Source of the DNA: Pseudomonas umsongensis
GTDB taxonomy: Bacteria > Pseudomonadota > Gammaproteobacteria > Pseudomonadales > Pseudomonadaceae
Length of the DNA: 64,000 bases
NCBI RefSeq assembly: GCF_002236105.1
Contig: NZ_NIWU01000003.1
Location: 436,501-500,500 of the forward strand
Reading direction: 5' to 3'
The notes beneath the pieces are model-generated. The model worked only from the letters and a program-made list of their open reading frames with translations, searched no databases and was not told the DNA's origin. The stretch's first letter is position 1. Every line of letters starts with the position of its first letter. Position numbers and translations under genes: made by a program. Positions 52,131 to 60,022 of the stretch are shown here, one piece after another.

Positions 52131-53867
52131 ATGTCTGTCGGTTGGCTGCGCGCCTGTGCGCTGGTGATGTTGGGGCTGTTCAGCGTGTCTGCGCTGGCCA
52201 AGGATAAAACCGCGATCGTGATCGGCGGCGGGGTCTCGGGCCTCACGGCTGCTTACGAGCTGCAGAAAAAAGGCTGGCAGGTCACGCTGCTGGAAGCCAA
52301 GCCGAGCCTGGGCGGCCGCTCCGGCATGGCGACCAGTGAGTGGATCGGCAACGACAAGACCCAGCCGGTCTTGAACAAGTACATCTCGACGTTCAAGCTG
52401 AGCACCACGCCAGCACCTGAATTCGTGCGCACCCCGGGCTACCTGATCGACGGTGTGTATTACACCGCGGCCGACTTGGCCACCAAGGATCCAACCACTG
52501 CCGAAGCGCTCAAGCGCTACGAAAAGACGGTGGACGACCTGGCGCGCTCGATCGAAGACCCGCAAAACCCGTCAGCCAACAACACGCTGCACGCCCTGGA
52601 CCAGATCAACGTGTCCAACTGGCTCGATCGCCTGAGCCTGCCGGCCACTGCCCGTCAGTTGGTGAACCAGCAGATTCGTACCCGTTATGACGAACCTTCG
52701 CGTATCTCGCTGCTGTACTTCGCACAGCAGAGTCGCGTTTATCGTGGCGTTTCCGACCGTGACCTGCGCGCGTCGCGCCTGGTCGGTGGCAGCCCGGTGT
52801 TGGCCCAGGCCTTCGTCAAAGAACTGAAAACCATCAAGACCAGCTCCCCGGTCTCGGCCATTACCCAGGACAAGGACGGCGTCACCGTCAAGGTCGGCAG
52901 CGTTGGCTACCAGGCTGACTACGTTGTGGTGGCCGTGCCTTTGCGTGCCCTGAACAAGATCCAGATGACCCCGGCACTGGACGCCCAGCACCAGGCCGCG
53001 ATCAAGGGCACCAACTACGGTTGGCGCGACCAGATCATGTTGAAGTTCAAGACGCCAGTGTGGGAAAGCAAGGCGCGCATGTCCGGTGAGATCTACAGCA
53101 ACACCGGCCTGGGCATGTTGTGGGTCGAGCCGGCGCTGAAGGGCGGCGCCAACGTGGTGATCAACCTGTCCGGCGACAACTCGCGGGTCATGCAGGCGTT
53201 CGGCGACAAGCAGATGGTCGATCAGGTACTGATCCGCCTGCACGCGTTTTACCCACAGGCACGCGGTTCGTTTACCGGTTATGAAATCCGTCGCTACAGC
53301 ACCGACCCTTCGATGGGCGGCGCTTACCTGGCCTTCGGCCCGGGTCAGATCAGCAAGTTCTGGCGTCTGTGGGAGCGTCCGGTTCAGCGTGTAGCCTTTG
53401 CTGGCGAACACACTGACACCCTGTACCCGGGCACCTTGGAAGGCGCATTGCGCACCGGTCAGCGTGCGGCCAGCCAGGTTGAAGACCTGGCGGCGGGCAA
53501 GTCGTTTGACCCGGCGAAAGCCGCTCCAGTAGCCGCTGCCGCTGCAGCCGGCGCGGTGGCAGCGAAGAAGGGCAACTTCTTCAGCAACCTGTTCGGCGGC
53601 TCGGATGACGAGAAGAAGCCACAGCCGATCAAGACACCAGAACCCGTCGCACCGGCTCCCGCACCAGCCCCGGCGCCGACCCCTGCACCTGCTCCGGTCG
53701 AAGCGCCGAAGCCTGCGGCACCGGTGAAAGCCGAGCCTGCGAAGAAAGCACCGGCAAAAGCGCCAGTGAAGAAGACCGAGGCGAAGAAAACGTCGGCCAA
53801 GGCACCGGCGAAAAAGGCCGAACCGACCAAGAAGCCAGCGGCGACCACGGTTACCAAGGCCCAGTAA
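52131..53867 (+). CDS. exported FAD-dependent amine oxidase-like protein with Lys/Ala/Pro tail
   Basis: A 578-residue protein. Signal peptide about 1-23 (MLGLFSVSALAKD). The FAD-binding motif is IVIGGGVSGLTAAYELQKKG, with GGRSGMATSE, and the C-terminal flavin site reads VAFAGEHTDTLYPGTLEGAL. This is the flavin monoamine oxidase/protoporphyrinogen oxidase-type fold. From about residue 480 a low-complexity tail follows: Ala-rich, then GNFFSNLFGGSDDEKK, Pro/Ala runs, and Lys/Ala repeats of PAKKAPAKAP type. Substrate unknown. A hairpin terminator follows. Confidence 0.85.
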   Translation: MSVGWLRACALVMLGLFSVSALAKDKTAIVIGGGVSGLTAAYELQKKGWQVTLLEAKPSLGGRSGMATSEWIGNDKTQPVLNKYISTFKLSTTPAPEFVRTPGYLIDGVYYTAADLATKDPTTAEALKRYEKTVDDLARSIEDPQNPSANNTLHALDQINVSNWLDRLSLPATARQLVNQQIRTRYDEPSRISLLYFAQQSRVYRGVSDRDLRASRLVGGSPVLAQAFVKELKTIKTSSPVSAITQDKDGVTVKVGSVGYQADYVVVAVPLRALNKIQMTPALDAQHQAAIKGTNYGWRDQIMLKFKTPVWESKARMSGEIYSNTGLGMLWVEPALKGGANVVINLSGDNSRVMQAFGDKQMVDQVLIRLHAFYPQARGSFTGYEIRRYSTDPSMGGAYLAFGPGQISKFWRLWERPVQRVAFAGEHTDTLYPGTLEGALRTGQRAASQVEDLAAGKSFDPAKAAPVAAAAAAGAVAAKKGNFFSNLFGGSDDEKKPQPIKTPEPVAPAPAPAPAPTPAPAPVEAPKPAAPVKAEPAKKAPAKAPVKKTEAKKTSAKAPAKKAEPTKKPAATTVTKAQ

Positions 53868-53876
53868 CGTTCAGGC

Positions 53877-53911
53877 GTAAAAAACGCGGCTCATGGGCCG
53901 CGTTTTTTTTT
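53877..53911 (+). terminator. rho-independent terminator
   Basis: ACGCGGC then GCCGCGT around a 6-base loop, followed by nine T, 10 bases after the stop of the amine oxidase-like gene. Confidence 0.92.
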
Positions 53912-54040
53912 GCCAGATCTCGGCGTTGTCTCCCGTCCTACATGCGCCAGCGATATCAGAGACTTCCCACAAGCGAATCAGAAGGGGGTGATGGGTAGAG
54001 CTTGATCTTGGGCCCATGCTCTTCAAAAACTGGAGAGCAT

Positions 54041-54211
54041 ATGAAAGAACTGACGGTAATCATCATATTGGTAACCCTTTTTGGTTGTGCAAATGCGGAG
54101 ATATTTCATGAGGGATATCGCCGGGGATACGGGCATGAACTGGCCTATAAATGCGATATGGATCCGTACAATCCTGACTGTCTGCAGCCCCCTTCCGTGT
54201 ACCACAATTAG
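54041..54211 (+). CDS. small putative lipoprotein (hypothetical)
   Basis: A 56-residue ORF. MKELTVIIILVTLFGCANAE has a hydrophobic segment and a lipobox-like LFGC ending at residue 16, followed by a 40-residue polar part (HEGYRRGYGHELAYK; CDMDPYNPDC). GGAG lies about 7 bases before the ATG and a terminator follows. Base composition is AT-richer than its neighbours. I do not recognise a family. Confidence 0.5.
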   Translation: MKELTVIIILVTLFGCANAEIFHEGYRRGYGHELAYKCDMDPYNPDCLQPPSVYHN

Positions 54212-54254
54212 GAAGGTCGATATCGCCCCGCTAAGTCTACGTAGCGTTCAAGCA

Positions 54255-54290
54255 CAAAAAAGCGCGGTTCAAGGCCGCGTTTTTTTTTAC
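54255..54290 (+). terminator. rho-independent terminator
   Basis: GCGCGG and CCGCGT form the stem with a TTCAAGG-type loop, flanked by AAAAAA and nine T. It strongly resembles the terminator at 53877, including the preceding GTTCA(A/G)GC. Confidence 0.9.
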
Positions 54291-54506
54291 GCTTGAAAAA
54301 ATGAGGCAAGAAATCGAATAAACCTTTTGATACAGGTGTTCTCTGGTTTGTATTCACTTCTTTTCACAATTTCGACTTTAATCTTTCCTTAACCCGCGTG
54401 ATTTAGGCTATTGATCGCATTTCTCGATATTTCAAAGCGAAATTTTCCGCTTTAATCCGATAGATAAATCGATAGTCTTGGGCCAGCACTTACAGGGATC
54501 TGGGCA
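54291..54506. other. AT-rich region before the cytochrome b561 gene
   Basis: No ORF. It is markedly AT-rich compared with the window and should contain the promoter for the cytochrome b561-yceI pair. I could not name a regulator site. Confidence 0.45.
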
Positions 54507-55058
54507 ATGCAGCTACGAAATTCTACTTCCCGCTACGGCTGGGTCAGCATTTTCATTCACTGGAGTGTGGCGCTGGCGGTTTTTAGCCTGTTCGCGTTGG
54601 GGTTGTGGATGGTCGGGCTCGACTACTACAGCACCTGGCGCAAAGACGCACCGGACCTGCACAAGAGCATCGGCCTGGTGTTGTTGGGTGTGATGGTGTT
54701 GCGGGTGGTGTGGCGTTTCATCAGTCCGCCGCCGCCGACCCTGTCCAGCTACAGCCGCATGACGCGCCTGGGCGCCAAGTTCGGCCATGGCTTTCTGTAT
54801 CTCAGTCTGTTCGCTGTGATGATTGCCGGTTACCTGATTTCCACCGCAGAAGGTGTCGGTATCCCGGTGTTTGGCTTGTTTGAAGTGCCTGCGCTGGTGT
54901 CCGGGCTACCGGACCAGGCAGATACCGCCGGTGTGATTCACCTCTGGCTGGCATGGATACTGGTAATTTTTTCCGGCCTCCATGCGTTGGCAGCATTGAA
55001 GCACCACTTTATCGACCGTGATGTGACCCTCAAGCGAATGCTGGGTCGCAAAGCCTGA
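54507..55058 (+). CDS. cytochrome b561 family protein
   Basis: A 183-residue membrane protein with four segments and the haem-ligand histidines in FIHWSVALAVF, LHKSIGLVLLG, FGHGFLYLSLF and LHALAALKHHF. It resembles YceJ/CybB, which moves electrons from quinol. It lies 32 bases before a YceI gene, a pairing common in proteobacteria (yceJ-yceI). Confidence 0.92.
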   Translation: MQLRNSTSRYGWVSIFIHWSVALAVFSLFALGLWMVGLDYYSTWRKDAPDLHKSIGLVLLGVMVLRVVWRFISPPPPTLSSYSRMTRLGAKFGHGFLYLSLFAVMIAGYLISTAEGVGIPVFGLFEVPALVSGLPDQADTAGVIHLWLAWILVIFSGLHALAALKHHFIDRDVTLKRMLGRKA

Positions 55059-55090
55059 AGTTCAACCTCGACTCCAAAGGAAAACAATGT

Positions 55091-55678
55091 ATGTTGAAAA
55101 AGACTCTGGCCGCTCTGGCAATCAGTTCCGCCCTGTTGTCCGCCGGTAGCGTCATGGCCGCTGACTACGTGGTCGACAAGGAAGGCCAGCACGCCTTCGT
55201 TGACTTCAAGATCAGCCACCTGGGCTACAGCTTCATCACCGGTACTTTCAAGGACATCGACGGCAAGTTCAGCTTTGACGCTGCCAAGCCTGAAGACAGC
55301 AAGATCGAGTTCAACGTAAACACCGCCAGCGTGTTCACCAACAACGCTGAGCGTGACAAGCACATCTCCAGCAAAGACTTCCTGAACGGGAGCAAAGCCA
55401 CCTTTGTTTCCACCAGCGTCAAGCCAACCGGCAAAAACGCCGCTGGCAAGGACACTGCGGACGTGGCTGGCGACCTGACTATCCTTGGCGTGACCAAGCC
55501 AATCGTGGTCAAGGCTACCTTCCTGGGTGAAGGCAAGGATCCATGGGGCGGCTACCGTGCAGGCTTCGAGGGTACCTTCAGCCTCAAGCGTTCCGATTTC
55601 GGCAAGCAGAAAGACCTGGGCCCATCGTCCGATGCAGTTGAAATGTACGTGACCTTTGAAGGTGTCAAAGCGAAATAA
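55091..55678 (+). CDS. YceI family periplasmic protein
   Basis: A 195-residue secreted protein with signal peptide about 1-23 (LAISSALLSAGSVMAADY). The lipocalin-like YceI fold is shown by HAFVDFKISHLGYSFITGTF and DPWGGYRAGFEG. The family binds isoprenoid-type lipids. The homologue at this place in P. aeruginosa was reported as a secreted protease (PasP), a function I cannot judge from sequence. The ATG at 55091 is chosen because the out-of-frame ATG at 55087 does not give this protein. Confidence 0.93.
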   Translation: MLKKTLAALAISSALLSAGSVMAADYVVDKEGQHAFVDFKISHLGYSFITGTFKDIDGKFSFDAAKPEDSKIEFNVNTASVFTNNAERDKHISSKDFLNGSKATFVSTSVKPTGKNAAGKDTADVAGDLTILGVTKPIVVKATFLGEGKDPWGGYRAGFEGTFSLKRSDFGKQKDLGPSSDAVEMYVTFEGVKAK

Positions 55679-55691
55679 TTTTCGCCGCTGA

Positions 55692-55731
55692 CAAAAACGC
55701 CCGCCGCTCTCACGAGCGCGGGCGTTTTTTA
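55692..55731 (+). terminator. rho-independent terminator after yceI
   Basis: AACGCCCGC and GCGGGCGTT flank a short GC-containing loop, followed by a T run. It starts 14 bases after the stop. Confidence 0.92.
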
Positions 55732-55749
55732 TTGCCGTACACAAACCCC

Positions 55750-55849
55750 TGTAGGAGCGAGCCTGCTCGCGAAAAACCCATAGGCGCCACTGGGCATCTG
55801 GTTTAACGCGTTATCGTTCACGACCATCGCGAGCAGGCTCGCTCCTACA
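55750..55849. repeat. palindromic repeat family B
   Basis: TGTAGGAGCGAGCCTGCTCG and GAGCAGGCTCGCTCCTACA with GTTATCGTTCACGACCATCG inside. It lies between the convergent genes yceI and rhlE, between their terminators. Confidence 0.92.
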
Positions 55850-55864
55850 GGTTTTGTATCGCTC

Positions 55865-55903
55865 AAAAAAATGCCCCGGATCTTTCGATGCGGGGCATTT
55901 TTC
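55865..55903 (-). terminator. rho-independent terminator of rhlE
   Basis: ATGCCCCG and CGGGGCAT enclose a 10-base loop, with A and T runs on either side. It lies just after the rhlE stop on the minus strand. Confidence 0.9.
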
Positions 55904-55917
55904 ATTTCAGCGATAAC

Positions 55918-57786
55918 TCAGCGATTACGAGTCAGCAATGCCGGTTTTTCGCCACGAGGACGGCTTGGCAGTTGATCCAGTTGCTCAGGTGTCGGGAAGC
56001 GATCGGCCTTCGACTCCTTGTGCATGATCTTCGGCGCCGGACCACGCGGGTTCTGCACGGCCGGTTCCGAACGCGGTTGATCGTCACGGGCCGGGCGGCG
56101 GTTGCGCGAGTCTTCGCGACGGGCCTGGCCATCACGTGGAGCGCCGCTGCGTGGACCGCTGCGCTTGGCTGGCGGGGTGCCGGTGCTGGCGCCATCGCTG
56201 TTGCGCGGACCGTTCTGGCGACCGCCCTGCGGCTTGCCGCCACGTGGAGCGCCTGCGGCTGTCCCTTGTGCCGGAGCACCCGGACGACGGCCGCGGCCTT
56301 GGGCCGGTTTCTGCTGCGGAACATAGTCGACGCGGTTACCGAAGTTATCGATATCGTCGTCCAGGAACTCGTCCGGCGCACGATCAGCTGCGGCACGCGG
56401 CGGCTGGCTTGGCTGACGCTGTTCGCGGGCCGGGGTGCCTTCACGGGGCTTCTGCTGACGGGCTGGACGCTCACCGCGCTCACCCGCCGGTTTTTCCTTG
56501 CCCTTGTCCTTGCCTTTGTCCTTGCGACCGCCACCACCACCGCCGCCATTCGGACCATCGCCGCGCGGGCCACGTGGATTGCGCGGGTTGCGCATGTCCG
56601 GACGCTCGCGAGCTTCGGGTTTCTCGGCTTCCACGGCGCTGGCATCGAAGCCCATCAGGTCGCCGTCGGCGATTTTCTGCTTGGTCATGCGTTCGATGCT
56701 TTTCAGCAGTTTTTCTTCGTCCGGGGCCACCAGCGAGATCGCCTCGCCCGAACGACCGGCACGGCCAGTACGGCCGATGCGGTGCACATAGTCTTCATCG
56801 ACGTTCGGCAGTTCGAAGTTGACCACGTGTGGCAGCTGGTCGATGTCCAGGCCGCGAGCGGCGATGTCGGTGGCAACCAGGATGCGCACGGTACCGGCCT
56901 TGAAGTCGGCCAGGGCTTTGGTGCGCGCGTTCTGGCTCTTGTTGCCGTGGATCGCGACGGCGCTCAGGCCGTGTTTGTCCAGGTACTCGGCCAGGCGGTT
57001 GGCGCCGTGCTTGGTGCGGGTGAATACCAGCACCTGTTCCCAGGCGCCAGCGGTGATCAGGTGCGCCAGCAACGCACGCTTGTGGCTGGCCGGCAGGCGG
57101 AATACGCGCTGTTCAATGCGCTCGACCGTGGTGTTCGGCGGCGTGACTTCGATGCGTTCCGGGTTGTGCAGCAGCTTGCCGGCGAGGTCGGTGATGTCCT
57201 TGGAGAACGTCGCCGAGAACAGCAGGTTCTGACGCTTGGCCGGCAAACGGGCGAGGACTTTCTTCACGTCATGGACGAAGCCCATGTCGAGCATGCGGTC
57301 GGCTTCGTCCAGTACGAGGATTTCCACGTGGGACAGGTCAACGCTGCCTTGGCCGGCCAGGTCGAGCAGGCGGCCAGGGCAGGCCACCAGCACGTCTACG
57401 CCACGGGACATGGCCTGGACCTGCGGGTTCATGCCGACGCCACCGAAAATGCAGGCACTGACGAACTTCAGGTCACGGGCATAGACCTTGAAGCTTTCGT
57501 GCACTTGCGCCGCGAGTTCGCGAGTAGGGGTCAGGACCAGTACGCGCGGTTGGCGCGGGCCGTGACGCTGGGATTTGTCCGGGTGACCGTTGGGGAACAA
57601 CCGCTCCAGGATCGGAAGGGCGAAACCGCCGGTTTTACCAGTACCTGTCTGTGCCGCGACCATCATGTCGCGACCTTGCAACACGGCGGGAATGGCCCGC
57701 TGTTGCACCGGAGTAGGCTCGGTATAGCCCGCTGCCTCGATGGCGCGGACTAAAGCCTCGGAGAGACCGAGGGAAGCAAAGGACAT
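55918..57786 (-). CDS. rhlE: DEAD-box RNA helicase RhlE
   Basis: A 622-residue helicase. Q motif in YTEPTPVQQRAIP, Walker A AAQTGTGKTGGFALP, Ia PTRELAAQ, II DEADRMLDMGF, III SATFS, VI HRIGRTGRAGRSG. Residues from about 385 form a long basic, disordered tail rich in Arg, Gly, Pro and Asn, longer than E. coli RhlE. Such tails bind RNA and can drive condensate formation. The 225-base leader upstream may carry regulation. Confidence 0.95.
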   Translation of the reverse strand: MSFASLGLSEALVRAIEAAGYTEPTPVQQRAIPAVLQGRDMMVAAQTGTGKTGGFALPILERLFPNGHPDKSQRHGPRQPRVLVLTPTRELAAQVHESFKVYARDLKFVSACIFGGVGMNPQVQAMSRGVDVLVACPGRLLDLAGQGSVDLSHVEILVLDEADRMLDMGFVHDVKKVLARLPAKRQNLLFSATFSKDITDLAGKLLHNPERIEVTPPNTTVERIEQRVFRLPASHKRALLAHLITAGAWEQVLVFTRTKHGANRLAEYLDKHGLSAVAIHGNKSQNARTKALADFKAGTVRILVATDIAARGLDIDQLPHVVNFELPNVDEDYVHRIGRTGRAGRSGEAISLVAPDEEKLLKSIERMTKQKIADGDLMGFDASAVEAEKPEARERPDMRNPRNPRGPRGDGPNGGGGGGGRKDKGKDKGKEKPAGERGERPARQQKPREGTPAREQRQPSQPPRAAADRAPDEFLDDDIDNFGNRVDYVPQQKPAQGRGRRPGAPAQGTAAGAPRGGKPQGGRQNGPRNSDGASTGTPPAKRSGPRSGAPRDGQARREDSRNRRPARDDQPRSEPAVQNPRGPAPKIMHKESKADRFPTPEQLDQLPSRPRGEKPALLTRNR

Positions 57787-58011
57787 GAGTAATCCTGTTT
57801 TAAGTTAGGGCTTGGCCCAATGGGAGTCTTGCCTGGCGCGAATGGCGTTTATGAGGAACGCAATCCCGTCCGGTCCTGCTTCGGTCACGAAGGCTCGTCT
57901 GGAGCGCTCGCGCGGGCTGAAAAGCTGCGCTGTAGCGGGTTCGAGATGCCTTGAACGGTTCCGAGCGTCCGGGCGTGAGCCTGGCGGGAAGGCCGGAGTA
58001 TAACAGAGCAA
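57787..58011 (-). promoter_or_regulatory. leader/promoter region of rhlE
   Basis: A 225-base gap between the binding-protein gene stop and the rhlE start on the same strand. No terminator for the upstream gene was seen in it and no known RNA family was recognised, although it contains GC-rich inverted stretches. It is not protein-coding on inspection. Confidence 0.35.
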
Positions 58012-58827
58012 TCACTGCGCGCCGCTTTCCTGCTGCTCAACGGTTTTTTCCGTGTTGGCCGTGGTCCGCCCGACGTTGATTGTAGCGGCCGGTGCGGCGC
58101 CATATCGGGCGCTGAGCTCGGCGTACGCGGGTTCGCGCTTGAAACGTTTGAGCTCGGCGCCGAAACGCTGCACCAGCAAGTCCATGCCGGCATTGCGGCG
58201 CACCGCCAGAAACTGGCTCTGTTGACTGATGACAGTGGGGTTTTCGGTAATTATGTTGCGGATATTCAGTTCGTCGAGCAAATGCTGGCCCACCCTGCGG
58301 TCGGTGATCAGCAGGTCGATCCGCCCACGCACCAGTTTGCCGAAGTTCGCTTCGTGGCTCGGCGCAGGTTCCCGGGTGAACAGGGTCGAGTCCCTGAAAT
58401 CCTCGCTGTACAGGTAGCCAGGAGAGATGCCGATGGTCAGGCCGCGCAGTTCGTCGAGGGTGCGAAACGGATGGGGCCTGGCGTTGGCGTAGAACATCAC
58501 GAACTGGACTTCCGAGAGCGGTTCGCTGGGGTAGAGCAGGGTCGCATCGCGTTCATCGCTATGGAAAATGTCCAGCGCGCCATCGGCCTGACCTGTTTCC
58601 AGCATCGAAAGGCAGCGTTTCCATGGCAGGAATTGCCATTCCACTTCGATGCCCAGGCGCTTGAAGACGATGGCGGTGGTTTCGTAGTCCAGCCCCAGGG
58701 CCTTGCCGTTCTCCTCGTACACGTATGGTGCCCAGGGTTCGGTGACAATGCGCAGCTTCTCGCCCCTAGCGGCAAAGCTAAGGCAAGTGAAAACAAGCAG
58801 GGCGACGAACTGCGTGATCAAAGGCAT
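58012..58827 (-). CDS. substrate-binding protein, family 3 (transporter/sensor type)
   Basis: A 271-residue secreted protein with signal peptide about 1-22 (FVALLVFTCLSFAARG). KLRIVTEPWAPYVYEENGKA, GLDYETTAIVFKRLG and ETGQADGALDIFHSDERD define the family. No transport genes lie beside it. The start at 58827 drops an unsupported N-terminal extension that reads into a family D repeat. Confidence 0.88.
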   Translation of the reverse strand: MPLITQFVALLVFTCLSFAARGEKLRIVTEPWAPYVYEENGKALGLDYETTAIVFKRLGIEVEWQFLPWKRCLSMLETGQADGALDIFHSDERDATLLYPSEPLSEVQFVMFYANARPHPFRTLDELRGLTIGISPGYLYSEDFRDSTLFTREPAPSHEANFGKLVRGRIDLLITDRRVGQHLLDELNIRNIITENPTVISQQSQFLAVRRNAGMDLLVQRFGAELKRFKREPAYAELSARYGAAPAATINVGRTTANTEKTVEQQESGAQ

Positions 58828-58923
58828 GGGCTTGAGATTACGACGAGAAACGCGAAAGAGCCAGAAACTGGCAGCAGATGCTCTAACTCCGCGTGTTGCA
58901 TCACAGTAAACGTGCGTTGAATG

Positions 58924-59001
58924 CAAAAGATCGCAGCCTTCGGCAGCTCCTACATTGGAATGTGTATTCCCTGTAGGCACTGCCGCAGGCTGCGATCTTT
59001 T
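58924..59001. repeat. palindromic repeat family D
   Basis: AAAAGATCGCAGCCTTCGGC and GCCGCAGGCTGCGATCTTTT, with GTAGGCACTGCC marking a slightly diverged loop. It lies downstream of metF and could end its transcript. Confidence 0.92.
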
Positions 59002-59014
59002 GATCTTGCTGTGT

Positions 59015-59860
59015 TTAACGCGGCAACTTCAGGTTGTTCCAAACCGCCAGGCTCGCTTCAGCCTGGTTCAGTGTATAGAAGTGCAGCCCTGGCGCGCCGC
59101 CCTGCAGCAGGCGTTCGCACATCTCGGTAATGACTTGCTCGCCGAAGCGTTGAATGCTTTGGGTATCGTCACCGTAGGCTTCCAGTTGCTTGCGGATCCA
59201 GCGCGGGATTTCCGCACCGCAGGCATCGGAGAAGCGTGCCAGCTTGCTGTAGTTGGTGATCGGCATGATCCCCGGCACGATCGGAATGTTCACACCCTTG
59301 GCCCGCACGCGCTCGACGAAGTAGAAGTAGCTGTCGGCGTTGAAGAAATACTGGGTGATCGCACTGTCGGCGCCAGCGTTGGCCTTGCGCACGAAGTTGT
59401 TGAGGTCGTCTTCGAAATTGCGTGCCTGAGGATGCATCTCCGGGTAGGCGGCAACTTCGATGTGGAAATGATCGCCAGTCTCTTCACGGATGAATTCGAC
59501 CAGGTCGTTGGCGTGGCGCATTTCACCGCTGGCCATGCCCATGCCTGAAGGCAGGTCACCGCGCAAGGCGACGATGCGCTGGATGCCGGCGGCCTTGTAC
59601 TGGCTCAGCAGGCCGCGCAGGTCAGCCTTGCTGTCGCCGACGCACGACAAGTGCGGTGCGGCCGGAACTTTGACTTCGCTCTCGAGCTGCAACACGGTGT
59701 TGAGCGTGCGATCACGGGTCGAACCACCTGCACCGTAGGTGCAGGAGAAGAAATCGGGGTTGTACGTGGCCAACTGGCGGGCAGTGGCAAGCAGCTTTTC
59801 ATGCCCAGCATCGGTCTTGGTAGGGAAGAACTCGAAGCTGTAGCGACGATCTTGGGACAT
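59015..59860 (-). CDS. metF: 5,10-methylenetetrahydrofolate reductase MetF
   Basis: A 281-residue flavin enzyme that makes 5-methyltetrahydrofolate for methionine synthesis. YSFEFFPTKTDAG, SCTYGAGGSTRDRT, RIVALRGDLPSG and GIMPITNYSKLARFSDACG are family motifs. I chose ATG 59860 rather than 59866 because AAGGA is spaced correctly for it. It lies downstream of ahcY, and both serve the SAM cycle. Confidence 0.96.
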   Translation of the reverse strand: MSQDRRYSFEFFPTKTDAGHEKLLATARQLATYNPDFFSCTYGAGGSTRDRTLNTVLQLESEVKVPAAPHLSCVGDSKADLRGLLSQYKAAGIQRIVALRGDLPSGMGMASGEMRHANDLVEFIREETGDHFHIEVAAYPEMHPQARNFEDDLNNFVRKANAGADSAITQYFFNADSYFYFVERVRAKGVNIPIVPGIMPITNYSKLARFSDACGAEIPRWIRKQLEAYGDDTQSIQRFGEQVITEMCERLLQGGAPGLHFYTLNQAEASLAVWNNLKLPR

Positions 59861-59908
59861 GGTCATATCCTTGGAAACACGTAAGCCTGGAAGACATGCA
59901 CATCCCCA

Positions 59909-59998
59909 TGTGGGAGCGGGCTTGCTCGCGAAAGCGGTGCGTCAGACAACATTAATGTCGAATGATAAACCGCCTTCGCGAGCAAGCCCGCTCCCACA
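59909..59998. repeat. REP palindrome pair (family A)
   Basis: TGTGGGAGCGGGCTTGCTCG and its inverse ending GCAAGCCCGCTCCCACA between ahcY and metF. The same GGGCTTGCTCG variant as the copy at 25991. Confidence 0.92.
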
Positions 59999-60022
59999 AG
60001 GGAGAGCAGGCTGCAGAACCGA

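Noticed and set aside
55888..57753. A 621-codon plus-strand frame
   Set aside because: Antisense shadow of rhlE; it lacks domain similarity and a ribosome site.
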